Source: an uncultured Collinsella sp.
Lineage (GTDB): Bacteria; Actinomycetota; Coriobacteriia; Coriobacteriales; Coriobacteriaceae
DNA: 48,286 bases
Assembly: GCA_900543845.1 (NCBI GenBank)
Contig: UQTD01000004.1
Span: 1 to 48,286, forward strand
Reading direction: 5' to 3'
Shown piece by piece: positions 25,107 through 33,467 of this stretch (position 1 is its first letter; each line of letters starts with the position of its first letter). The notes under the pieces are model-generated. The model did not search any database, was not told the origin of the DNA, and saw only the letters and a program-made list of their open reading frames with translations. A program made the position numbers and the translations under genes.

Positions 25107-26237
25107 TTAGCAATCGATGACGTGCAGGTCGTGCGGGGTCTTGGTGAAGGGCTCATACCCGTTCTCGGTGACGACGCCGTAGTCCTCCAGGCGAACGCCG
25201 CCCACGCCGGGCAGGTAGACGCCAGGCTCCATGGTGATAACCGAGCCGACCTCGATGATGTTCTTGCTGCGGTTGAAGTTGGGCAGCTCATGGATGTCGA
25301 TGCCCACGCCGTGGCCCAGACCATGGTTGTAGTAATCGCCATAGCCGGCATCGCCGATGATCTTCTTGGAAAGCTTAAAAATGTCGTTGCCCTCGACGCC
25401 AGGATGGATGGCGGCGACGCACTCCTCGTGCGTACGGCGCACGAGCGCGTACAGGTCGAGCTGCTCCTGGGTGGGCTCGCCCATCACGACGGTACGCGTC
25501 ATGTCGGAACGGTAGTCGCAGTAGCCCGCACCGTAGTCCATCAGGACAAAGTCGCCCTTCTCAATCACACGGTCGCTCGGGACGGCATGCGGGTTAGCGG
25601 TGTTGGGACCGCTCGCGACGATGGAGCCAAAGGCCAGGCTGTCGGCACCGTTGGCGAACATAAAGTTCTCAAGCTCGTTGCGGACCTGCTTCTCAGTCAT
25701 ACCGGGCTTAATAAAGCCGAGCATGTGCTGGAAGGCGGCATCGGTGATCGACTGCGCGTGGCGCATGAGCTCGATCTCCTCTGCATCCTTGATGGCACGC
25801 ATCTTGCGGATGTCGTCATGCATCAGCGGCAGCATGCAGGCAACGGAGTGGTCCTCCAGACCACGCTGAATACCCTGGTAGAAGTTAATCTGCATGTCAT
25901 CCTCGACGGCGCAGACGCGGCATTTGTTGGCCGCAATCTTGCCGGCGACCCAGCCGGGGATGGTGCCCTCGTCCATGTCGTAGACCCAGGGGCTGCCGGC
26001 GGGCGTGTTCTCCTCAAAACTGTTGAGATAGCGCGAGTCAGTGTGGAACAGGCACTGATCGGCCGTAATAAACGCGGCGTGAGGGAACTCGAAGGTGTAA
26101 TCGAAGACGCCCTTCACGCCCGTGAGCCAACGGAGATTGGCCTCGTCGCGCACGACGATGGCGTCGTAGCCGCGCTCAGCCATCAGGGCACGGACGCGCT
26201 CGATACGACCGGCAGGACCGGCAGCAAACTCAGACAT
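25107..26237 (-). CDS. Xaa-Pro aminopeptidase/dipeptidase (M24B)
   Basis: Cytoplasmic metallopeptidase that cuts N-terminal or dipeptide bonds before proline. It has 376 residues. The N-terminal creatinase-like domain spans about 1-135. The pita-bread catalytic domain has all five metal ligands visible: MDYGAGYCDYRSD (two Asp), HGLGHGVG (His), TMEPGVY (Glu) and RLEDYG (Glu). The ATG at 26237 is chosen for AGAAAGGAATCTGC; an upstream extension of 42 codons has none. Placement before efp, as in other Gram-positive bacteria, fits a role in proline peptide metabolism. A perfect TTGACA (minus strand, 26358-26363) lies upstream but has no good partner -10 box. Confidence 0.9.
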   Translation of the reverse strand: MSEFAAGPAGRIERVRALMAERGYDAIVVRDEANLRWLTGVKGVFDYTFEFPHAAFITADQCLFHTDSRYLNSFEENTPAGSPWVYDMDEGTIPGWVAGKIAANKCRVCAVEDDMQINFYQGIQRGLEDHSVACMLPLMHDDIRKMRAIKDAEEIELMRHAQSITDAAFQHMLGFIKPGMTEKQVRNELENFMFANGADSLAFGSIVASGPNTANPHAVPSDRVIEKGDFVLMDYGAGYCDYRSDMTRTVVMGEPTQEQLDLYALVRRTHEECVAAIHPGVEGNDIFKLSKKIIGDAGYGDYYNHGLGHGVGIDIHELPNFNRSKNIIEVGSVITMEPGVYLPGVGGVRLEDYGVVTENGYEPFTKTPHDLHVIDC

Positions 26238-26369
26238 GCAGATTCCTTTCTTGTTGTCCTCATAAAAGCGGGACGGGTCCCGATCGAAAGACGGATTCGC
26301 ACGCGATCCGCAACCGATTGAAAACCCGCACCTCAACATGATACGAAAGACGATGGATGTCAATAAAAC

Positions 26370-27479
26370 TTAGAGAAGTTCTTTGCGAGAAGCCAAGTAG
26401 GCGTGAGCATGGCGCTCAAGAACCTCGTCCTCAACGCTCGTTAGACGAATGGCGCCAAGTGCCGCGGGCAGCGGCAACATGCTGCGGTTCGAGCGGGCGA
26501 ACTGCTGCTTGCGGAACTCCTCGATATATGCGGCAGGCTCCAGATCGAAGGCAAGCTCCTCGATACCAAAGTCCTCCAGGCAGTCATCAACCTCAAACAC
26601 GTAGTCGATATCGAAGTCGCAGGCATCATGTGCTAGGCGCGCCTCAAAGCGCATACCTTCGGACAACAGCTGGTAGGCAGGGACCTGCGAAGCGGCATCG
26701 CCCAAGCAGGCGCGCAGGGTACGCTCCCCCGTCTTGCCAAAATCGAGCGCATGGCGGGCGCTCGGGTTCGTGGCCATCAGTACGTCCTTGCGGGCAGTCT
26801 GAGACCACTGAACGGCATTGACGAGCGCGACTTCCTCGCCAGCGAGAATCTCGGGGACGGTCTCGGTAAACTGATTCCAACGGGACTTGCTGCTCGAAAG
26901 CATGGTGCCAACAAGTACCGCATAACCGAGCTTGAGGTCCTCGGGGTCCGCTTCGCGAACAAGTTCGAGGTCACACACAACCAAGCCCGGCTCGGGACGG
27001 AACGCGATAGCGGGAAGCGCATTCGCCGACGAGGCGACGAGTGGCTTCATGGTCGTCGCGACCGTGAGCATGGCGTCGAACGTCGTCGGCAGCAAGGCGC
27101 ACTCGGTGCGACCGCACCACTGATTGGCACACCAGCAAACGACCGAGCAGGTCGCCGTGTCACCGACAGCGACAATGAGATCATCGCAGGTAATGCCGTT
27201 AGCCGACAGGGCGCCAAAAACGGTATCGGCATCGGCCAGCGTAGCACCGGCAGGCGAAACCTCGAGGACAAGCGGCGACACGGCAAAACCGGCGTCGACC
27301 AGCGCATGCTCGACAACCTCGCCAAAACGCTCGGATGTGGCGCTGTTCCAAACCACCATCGCCCGCTTGGGTTTGCCCACAGCCGAGGCAAACATGCGCG
27401 ACAGCTCCTCGAACGCGCCCAATCCGACGCGGACATCGACACTGCGGTTTTGGAAATTGATAAGTTGACGGCGAATCAT
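26370..27479 (-). CDS. Divergent 3-dehydroquinate synthase (AroB)-like protein, probably not a canonical enzyme
   Basis: 369 residues. Overall length, position after aroK and segments such as LLPTTFD and VVCDLELV place it in the AroB family. However, the NAD-binding GGG (LGGGVVGD in AroB) reads VAVGDTATC. The LNLGHTFGHAIE zinc motif reads LDFGKTGERTL. The HGEAV motif reads SEGMR, and the AEVIKYG motif with the Glu ligand reads YAVLVG. So all three metal ligands appear lost. Five cysteines occur within 18 residues (TATCSVVCWCANQWCGRTEC). The ATG at 27479 overlaps the aroK stop by 4 nt. It may be a pseudoenzyme or have a new substrate; the frame is fully open. Confidence 0.7.
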   Translation of the reverse strand: MIRRQLINFQNRSVDVRVGLGAFEELSRMFASAVGKPKRAMVVWNSATSERFGEVVEHALVDAGFAVSPLVLEVSPAGATLADADTVFGALSANGITCDDLIVAVGDTATCSVVCWCANQWCGRTECALLPTTFDAMLTVATTMKPLVASSANALPAIAFRPEPGLVVCDLELVREADPEDLKLGYAVLVGTMLSSSKSRWNQFTETVPEILAGEEVALVNAVQWSQTARKDVLMATNPSARHALDFGKTGERTLRACLGDAASQVPAYQLLSEGMRFEARLAHDACDFDIDYVFEVDDCLEDFGIEELAFDLEPAAYIEEFRKQQFARSNRSMLPLPAALGAIRLTSVEDEVLERHAHAYLASRKELL

Positions 27480-28009
27480 AGCAGTCCACGCTCCAAAAGC
27501 ATCTCGGCACAAAGGTAGGAAACGTCCTCGAAGGACTTGTTGCGAATATCAAGGGTAAGATCGGCAGCTTGACGATACAACGGACGGCGATGCTCAAAGA
27601 GCAGCGCCGCGTGCTCGGGCGAGCGGAAATCGGGACGCGTGTCGGAGCGGCGGATCTGGCGCATCGAATCCTCAAAATCGCCCTCGAGGTACACGCAGGT
27701 ACCCATCTGGTGCATGAGCTCGATATTGACCGGCGTCTCGACAATGCCGCCACCGCACGAAACCAGCAGGCTGCGCTCGCTTTGGAGCGAACGGAGTGCC
27801 GAAGTCTCGAGCTCGCGAAAACGCTCCTCGCCCTCGGTCTCAAAAATCTCGGTTACCGATTTGCCGCAACGACGCACGACCAGGCGGTCGGTATCGATAA
27901 ACCGACGCTTGAACATGGTGCCCACGTTGCGCGCGAGCGTCGATTTGCCCGCACCCAAAAACCCGATAAAGAAGATATGGTCGCAGCCGTGCTTGGTGTG
28001 CTGGGACAT
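27476..28009 (-). CDS. aroK: Shikimate kinase
   Basis: Phosphorylates shikimate at the 3-OH with ATP. It has 177 residues, normal size. The P-loop is GFLGAGKST, followed by the substrate-binding Asp in FIDTD, the GEERFRELE segment with the substrate Arg, and the CGGGIV motif. HRRPLY lies where the adenine-side motif is expected. All key residues appear intact, in contrast to the coupled aroB-like gene downstream. It starts 8 nt after yqeG. Confidence 0.92.
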   Translation of the reverse strand: MSQHTKHGCDHIFFIGFLGAGKSTLARNVGTMFKRRFIDTDRLVVRRCGKSVTEIFETEGEERFRELETSALRSLQSERSLLVSCGGGIVETPVNIELMHQMGTCVYLEGDFEDSMRQIRRSDTRPDFRSPEHAALLFEHRRPLYRQAADLTLDIRNKSFEDVSYLCAEMLLERGLL

Positions 28010-28017
28010 GACGAAAC

Positions 28018-28515
28018 CTATTCCTCGCAGGGAAGGTCGCGCAGGGCCCGGCGCTCAAAGATGCGGAAAATCTGCGTATACCAAAGGTCCTGAGTTGCCT
28101 GCGGCTTTACCAAGATTGTGTCGACGCCGGCAAAGTTACCGCTCCACACGTCCGTGTACAGCTGATCACCGATCAGCACAGCCTCATCGGCCGTGGCGCC
28201 CAAGCGTTTAAGACCGGCCTTGAGAGCAAACGGTGCAGGCTTCATGGCATGGCTGATGGCCTCGAGCCCCAGCTCACGCGCCGATGCCATGACCTGGTCG
28301 CGATGCCAGTTGTTGGACACCATGCACAGCTTAAAGCCCTTGGAGCGAGCGGCGTCGAGCCAAGCCGAGACGGCAGCGGGAACCTGCTCGGTATCACGCG
28401 GCACCAGGGTGTTATCGCGGTCGAGCAAAATGGCGCGCTTGCCGTCGGCCCACAGGGTATCGAGGTCGATGCGGTCGACCGAGGCAACATATCGTTTGGG
28501 GCTAAAAATCCTCAT
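28018..28515 (-). CDS. YqeG family HAD-type phosphatase
   Basis: 165 residues. The HAD motif I is LLDRDNTLVP, motif II VSNN, and the C-terminal motif GDQLYTDVWSGN holds the metal-binding Asp residues. The family (HAD IIIA, YqeG) is widespread in Gram-positive bacteria and probably dephosphorylates a small or lipid phosphate; the substrate is not settled. The ATG at 28515 lies two bases after the mltG stop and uses the GGAATT within that gene's end as a weak ribosome site. Confidence 0.87.
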   Translation of the reverse strand: MRIFSPKRYVASVDRIDLDTLWADGKRAILLDRDNTLVPRDTEQVPAAVSAWLDAARSKGFKLCMVSNNWHRDQVMASARELGLEAISHAMKPAPFALKAGLKRLGATADEAVLIGDQLYTDVWSGNFAGVDTILVKPQATQDLWYTQIFRIFERRALRDLPCEE

Positions 28516-28517
28516 GT

Positions 28518-29939
28518 TTAATTCCAAGACTGTTGGTGCTCTTCGTAGGTCTGCGAGAAATACTCCTCGTCCTGCGTAATGTAGAAATACAGGTCATCGG
28601 AGTCAGTGGGCTCAAGGGTTGCCTTGAGCGCCTCGAGCGACGGAGAGCAGATGGGCGTGGGCGGCAGCCCCTCATGCTTATAGGTATTGTACGGGCTATC
28701 GCTCTGCAGGTCGTCGGCGGTAACCTCGCCGCCGGTGACATACATCATGGTCGCATCGCTATTGAGGTAGCGCAGACCGTCGAGCTTGCCGGCAAGACGG
28801 TTATAGAAAACAGATGCCACATGCGCGCGCTGATCGGCGTTAAGGCCCTCGCGCTCGACGATCGAGGCAAGGTTAACGATGTCGTAATCGGACATCTCCA
28901 CGCCATAGCGATCCTTGATCTTGGCCTCGCAACCGGCAAAATCGAGCGACTTGTACTCGGTGTTAAATTGATCGAGCATGGCGCGAATCACATCATCGGC
29001 AGACGGGTCCTTACCCAACGAATAGGTCTTGGGGAATAGGAAGCCCTCGAGCGAATCGTTTGCAACGCCCTCAAGGAAGCTATAGTCCTTCACATAGTTG
29101 GAGGCCTTTGCCTGATTGAGGAAGTCTTCCTTGGAGATACTGTCGTATGCCTTGGCCACGCGATCGGCGACCTGGTCAACCGTCAGGCCCTCTGGGATAG
29201 TCAGTGCATCGGAGCCCGCATTGGGGCCCTCCATGAGCTGCTGAACGACCTTGGTCGCGTCCATGAGCGTCGTGAACGAGTAGGTGCCGGGCTTGAGCGA
29301 CATGTCGGCGTTGAGCTTTTTAACCGCCGCGTAATAATCCTTGGGATTTTCGACGATATGGTTCTCGGAGAGAATCGAAGCGATGCTGTCACCCGAGGCA
29401 CCATCGGGAATAGTGATAGTAACCTGCTGGCCAGCAGTGACTTTCGCATCCTCACCGGCAAAAAAGCCCTTGACAGCTGGCACGACAAAGAAAACGATCG
29501 CGACAAGCGCAAGCACGGCGACGACGCCACCGATAATCATAGGCACCGGGGAGCTTTTCTTTTGGGCACCACGGCGAGCGCGCGTGTTATAGCTCGAGCG
29601 CGTGGCCGGAGCAACGCCGTGCGAGCCATGAGCATGATGTGCGTGGGAGCGTGATTGCGGCGCCTGTCCCTGCGTGCGCTGGGCAGGAGCCTGCTGCTTA
29701 AAGCGGGAACCGCCCGCGGGCTGGGCTGTATGGGCAGCAGACTGCTGAGCAGGACGACGAACAGGCTGCTGGCTTGGACGCTGAGTGGGCTGAGTGGGGC
29801 GAGAAGAGGGCTGCGCCGAACGTGCGGCGGGTTGGGCCGCGCGCTGAGTCGGTTGCGTCGGACGCTGACCGGACGATACAGGGCGTGGCGCAGGCTGTCG
29901 TGTACGATTCGGCTGGCGCGGATCGAAAGCGCTAGACAT
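28518..29939 (-). CDS. mltG: Endolytic murein transglycosylase MltG
   Basis: Cuts nascent glycan strands and so sets their length. It has 473 residues. About the first 130 residues are a disordered cytoplasmic tail rich in Pro, Gln, Arg and Thr, with repeated PTQPTQR-like units. A membrane helix follows (about 132-155), then a LysM-like region and the YceG catalytic domain. The catalytic Glu is in IVEREGLNADQR, and the late SPYNTYKHEGLPP motif is typical. The start overlaps the ruvX stop by 8 nt. The cytoplasmic tail is much longer than in E. coli MltG. Confidence 0.93.
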   Translation of the reverse strand: MSSAFDPRQPNRTRQPAPRPVSSGQRPTQPTQRAAQPAARSAQPSSRPTQPTQRPSQQPVRRPAQQSAAHTAQPAGGSRFKQQAPAQRTQGQAPQSRSHAHHAHGSHGVAPATRSSYNTRARRGAQKKSSPVPMIIGGVVAVLALVAIVFFVVPAVKGFFAGEDAKVTAGQQVTITIPDGASGDSIASILSENHIVENPKDYYAAVKKLNADMSLKPGTYSFTTLMDATKVVQQLMEGPNAGSDALTIPEGLTVDQVADRVAKAYDSISKEDFLNQAKASNYVKDYSFLEGVANDSLEGFLFPKTYSLGKDPSADDVIRAMLDQFNTEYKSLDFAGCEAKIKDRYGVEMSDYDIVNLASIVEREGLNADQRAHVASVFYNRLAGKLDGLRYLNSDATMMYVTGGEVTADDLQSDSPYNTYKHEGLPPTPICSPSLEALKATLEPTDSDDLYFYITQDEEYFSQTYEEHQQSWN

Positions 29940-30360
29940 GCGAAACCTCCTCGTTTTTGCGATCGAGCCACGTCTGCAAGAACAGGCTGGCGGCGATCAT
30001 GTCGATCTTGCCCCTCATCTGCTTTTCGTTGAGTCCCTGCTCGCGCAGGATACGCTTGGCCTCTTGCGAGGACAGGCGCTCGTCCTCAAACTCCAGCGGA
30101 AGATCGAGCTCGTCGGCGATCTTTTGCGCTACGGCGGCAACGCGCTCGGCCTGGGGGCCAGGCTCGCCGGCCATGGTCAAGGGACACCCGCTTACCAAGA
30201 TGTCGGGCTCATAGTCCTCGACCAGGTAACGGAACGTCTTGGCCATACAAGTGACCTCGGCGGCCGGGAGCACCTTGACGGGCATCGCCATCTTGCCATC
30301 ACGGCTCGAGACGGCGATGCCAATCCTGGTCTCTCCTATGTCCAGCGCGAGCGCGACCAC
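29932..30360 (-). CDS. ruvX: RuvX/YqgF: pre-16S rRNA nuclease / Holliday-junction resolvase-like
   Basis: 142 residues, RNase H fold. Motifs are LDIGETRIGIAVS at the N-terminus (first catalytic Asp), the central VSGCPLTM segment, and FEDERLSSQEA near the end. Named as a putative resolvase; in E. coli it matures the 5' end of 16S rRNA. It starts 9 nt after alaS, a pairing common in Gram-positive bacteria, and its end overlaps mltG. Confidence 0.92.
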   Translation of the reverse strand: MVALALDIGETRIGIAVSSRDGKMAMPVKVLPAAEVTCMAKTFRYLVEDYEPDILVSGCPLTMAGEPGPQAERVAAVAQKIADELDLPLEFEDERLSSQEAKRILREQGLNEKQMRGKIDMIAASLFLQTWLDRKNEEVSHV

Positions 30361-30369
30361 AGCGACTAC

Positions 30370-33027
30370 TTAGGCGCCGAGCGCGGTCTTGGCGGCCGCG
30401 AGGGCATCGGCGATACCGGCAGCGTTCTTGCCACCGGCCTGGGCCATGTTGGGACGGCCGCCACCGCGACCATCGACCAGACCCGCGATCTGCTTGATCA
30501 CGTTGCCGGCGTGGAAACCGGCCTTCACGGCGTCATCGGAGCCGGCGGCGAGCAGGGCCGGGGTGCCCTTCTCGGTCACGCTGGCAACAACACAGGCAAC
30601 GGGGCCGGCGACCTTCTGGTGCACGGTATCCCAAACGTTGCGCAGGTCGGCGGCCTCAAGGCCCTGGAGCTCAGCGACGACGAGCTTATAGCCGTCGAGC
30701 TCGACGGCACCCTCGATGGCGCTGGAGATAGCGTCGGAGGAGCCACCGGTCAGCGCCTTCTTGAGCTTGTTAGACGTCTCGCGCAGCTCGGCCTGCAGGT
30801 TCTCCACACGAGCGGGAACCTCGTCAACGCGGCACTTGAGCGCAGCGGCAGCGGCGTCAACGAGTGCCAGGCGGTCGGCCATGTAGTCGAGGGCGCCCTT
30901 AGAGGTAACGGCCTCGATACGGCGGACGTTCGAGCCCGTGGAGGACTCGGAGATAATCTTGAATAGGCCGATCTCGGCAGTGTTGGCAGCATGCGTACCA
31001 CCGCAGAGCTCGCGAGAGAACGGCTGGTCCTCGGCGCCCACGGAAACGACGCGGACGACGTCGCCATACTTCTCGCCAAACAGGGCGACGGCGCCGGCGG
31101 CCTTGGCCTCGTCGATGCCCATGACGCGGGTCACGACCGGCTTAGATGCAAAGATCTGCTGGTTGACCAGGTCCTCAACAGCCTTGAGCTGCTCGGAGGA
31201 CAGGGCCTCAAAGTGCGTGAAGTCAAAGCGCAGGTGCTCGGGCGTCACCAGCGAGCCGGCCTGAGAGACATGCTCGCCCAGGACGTGCTTAAGCGCGGCG
31301 TCAAGCAGGTGGGTGGCGGTGTGGTTACGGCGCAGGAAGCCACGGCGCTCGGCGTCGAGCGCGGCGGTCACGGTAGCACCGACGGTCAGCGTGCCCTCGG
31401 CGGCGTGCGCAACGTGGGCATACAGGCCGTTGTGGTTCTTGGTATCGGAAACGGTCAGCGAAACGCCCTCGGCGGAAAGCTCGCCGGCGTCACCCTGCTG
31501 GCCGCCCATCTCGGCATAGAACGGGGTGCGGTCGAGCACGACCTCAACATCATCGCCCGCGGCAGCGGACTCGACGGACTCGCCGTTGCGCACGATGGCG
31601 ACAACCTTGGCGCCTTCGATCACATCGTTGTCATAGCCGTCGAACTCGGTCGCAGCGACCTTGTCCGAAAGCTCGACCCACACATCGTTGAAGCTGCCCC
31701 AGGCGTCGCCCTTGGCATTGGCGCGAGCACGGGCCTTCTGGTCCTCCATGCAAGCGGTAAAGCCGTCCATGTCGACGTCGTGGCCGGCGGTGCCGGCAAT
31801 CTCGACGGTCAGGTCGATGGGGAAACCAAAGGTGTCGTGCAGCTTAAAGGCGACATCACCCGGGAGCACGGCGCCATCGGCAAGCGCTGCCAGGGCCTCG
31901 TCCAGGTAGACGCGGCCGTTGTCGAGCGTCGTGGAGAAGCGCTCCTCCTCAGAGGCGACGATACCCTTGACGAGTGCGACGTTCTTGAGCAGCTCGGGAT
32001 AGGCCTCGCCCATCTGAGCGTTGACTTCGTCGATGAACTTGGTCAGGAAGGCGCCCTCGATGCCCAGCAGGCGGCCGTGGAACACGGCACGGCGGAGCAG
32101 GCGACGAAGGACGTACTCGCGACCCTCGTTACCGGGCAGGATGCCGTCAGAGATCATGAAGTCGACGGCACGGGAGTGGTCGGCGATGATGCGCAGGGAG
32201 CGGCTGGCACCGGAGTAATCGTCGGCGTCATAGGTCTTGCCGCTGATCTCCTCGCCCAGCTTGATGAGGTGCTGCATCAAATCGCCGTCGTAGTTGGCGG
32301 TCTTGTGCTGCATGATGGCGGCCATGCGCTCCAGGCCCATGCCCGTATCGAGGTTGCGGTGCGGCAGCTCCGGCATGGAGCCGTCCTCCTGGCGGTCGTA
32401 CTGGGTAAACACGAGGTTCCAGAACTCAAGGAAGCGGTCGCAGTCGCAGCCGGGCTTGCAGTCGGGGCTGCCGCAACCGACCTCCTCGCCCATGTCAAAG
32501 TAGATCTCGGAGCAGGGACCGCAGGGGCCGGTGGGGCCGGCGGCCCAGAAGTTGTCGTCCTCGCCCAGGCGGGAGATGTGGTCCTCGGCAACGCCCAGAG
32601 AACGCCACACGTCGTGGGTCTCGTCGTCCTCGGTAAAGACGGTAAAGTACAGGCGATCGAGCGGCAGCTTGAACTCCTTGGTGATGAGCTCGAATGCCCA
32701 AGCGCAAGCCTGCTGCTTGGAGACGCCGCCAAAGGAGAAGTCACCGAGCATCTCGAAGAACGACAGGTGACGGCCGTCCTCGCCGATGCAGTCGATGTCG
32801 TTGGTGCGGACACACTTCTGGCAGGAGATCGCGCCGATTTCCTTCATGGTCTTCTTGCCCTGGTAGTACTCCTTAAACTGGTTCATGCCGGCGTTGGCAA
32901 GCAGCAGCGAGGGGTCGTCGGGAACAAGGGACGAAGAAGGATAGAGCTTAAGACCGCGCTCCTCAAAGAAGTTGAGGAACTTGGAGCGGATCTCGGCCGT
33001 AGTCATTGACGGGTAGTCAGCACTCAT
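30370..33027 (-). CDS. alaS: Alanyl-tRNA synthetase
   Basis: Charges tRNA-Ala. It has 885 residues, the full bacterial length. The class II catalytic core begins with IRSKFLNFFEERG and includes SCQKCVRTNDIDCIG. The editing domain has the zinc-type NHTATHLLDAAL (HxxxH) and the CGGTHAANT motif. The C-terminal DHHA1-type domain has GGGRPNMAQAGG. The ATG at 33027 is chosen for GAGGAGATTCCCTCT before it; an extension upstream has no support. It starts the long minus-strand run that ends at recN. No T-box was found in its leader. Confidence 0.96.
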   Translation of the reverse strand: MSADYPSMTTAEIRSKFLNFFEERGLKLYPSSSLVPDDPSLLLANAGMNQFKEYYQGKKTMKEIGAISCQKCVRTNDIDCIGEDGRHLSFFEMLGDFSFGGVSKQQACAWAFELITKEFKLPLDRLYFTVFTEDDETHDVWRSLGVAEDHISRLGEDDNFWAAGPTGPCGPCSEIYFDMGEEVGCGSPDCKPGCDCDRFLEFWNLVFTQYDRQEDGSMPELPHRNLDTGMGLERMAAIMQHKTANYDGDLMQHLIKLGEEISGKTYDADDYSGASRSLRIIADHSRAVDFMISDGILPGNEGREYVLRRLLRRAVFHGRLLGIEGAFLTKFIDEVNAQMGEAYPELLKNVALVKGIVASEEERFSTTLDNGRVYLDEALAALADGAVLPGDVAFKLHDTFGFPIDLTVEIAGTAGHDVDMDGFTACMEDQKARARANAKGDAWGSFNDVWVELSDKVAATEFDGYDNDVIEGAKVVAIVRNGESVESAAAGDDVEVVLDRTPFYAEMGGQQGDAGELSAEGVSLTVSDTKNHNGLYAHVAHAAEGTLTVGATVTAALDAERRGFLRRNHTATHLLDAALKHVLGEHVSQAGSLVTPEHLRFDFTHFEALSSEQLKAVEDLVNQQIFASKPVVTRVMGIDEAKAAGAVALFGEKYGDVVRVVSVGAEDQPFSRELCGGTHAANTAEIGLFKIISESSTGSNVRRIEAVTSKGALDYMADRLALVDAAAAALKCRVDEVPARVENLQAELRETSNKLKKALTGGSSDAISSAIEGAVELDGYKLVVAELQGLEAADLRNVWDTVHQKVAGPVACVVASVTEKGTPALLAAGSDDAVKAGFHAGNVIKQIAGLVDGRGGGRPNMAQAGGKNAAGIADALAAAKTALGA

Positions 33028-33099
33028 AGAGGGAATCTCCTCGGTTTCACATCGAAACAGTTCAAACGTAACGATATTACCATCCCGCCGCGCAAGTGC

Positions 33100-33129
33100 A
33101 AAAAAGAGGGCCGACATAAAGCCGACCCT
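33100..33129 (-). terminator. Candidate terminator upstream of alaS
   Basis: On the minus strand AGGGTCGGC pairs with GTCGGCCCT (two G-U pairs) and is followed by CTTTTTT. It sits 73 nt before the alaS start. It could end read-through from the operon upstream, or act in the alaS leader. Confidence 0.6.
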
Positions 33130-33221
33130 ACAGCGAAAGTGCACGTTATTTAGGAGCATGCGATGCTTTGAAAAAGGGTACTATAGAATTACATATAAGA
33201 TTCACCCGGAAGGAGCGATCG

Positions 33222-33461
33222 ATGAAAAGCAAACGATTTGTCCTGAATGCACTTCTGGTTGTAGTACTTTTAGCGCTTTTGTCTTTCTCCTGCTGGTACG
33301 CAAACCAACCAGCATTTGGCTACGTATTGTATGCAGTAATGTCCGGCGATAAAGCTTATTACACTCTACGCGCAATTGACGTTCTCTTTTTCTATGTAGC
33401 CGGCCCCTTATCAATCGCTTTGCTCGCGTTTCTTGTCATTTACAACTTCAAGAAACGCTAG
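33222..33461 (+). CDS. Small two-helix membrane protein, unknown function
   Basis: 79 residues. The basic start MKSKR is followed by a membrane helix (about 6-24), a short outside segment with two tyrosines, a second helix (about 50-72) and a basic end (NFKKR). The ATG at 33222 has AAGGAG 6 nt before it. It is the only plus-strand gene in a 26-kb minus-strand region and is flanked by alaS (divergent) and the AI-2E-type gene (convergent, stops 6 nt apart). Base composition is more AT-rich than its neighbours. No family was recognised; late acquisition is possible. Confidence 0.6.
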   Translation: MKSKRFVLNALLVVVLLALLSFSCWYANQPAFGYVLYAVMSGDKAYYTLRAIDVLFFYVAGPLSIALLAFLVIYNFKKR

Positions 33462-33467
33462 CGGTGC

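Noticed and set aside
33028..33160. Possible T-box in front of alaS
   Set aside because: Only a hairpin with a T-run was found; no TGGN core, specifier loop or stem I motif is visible.
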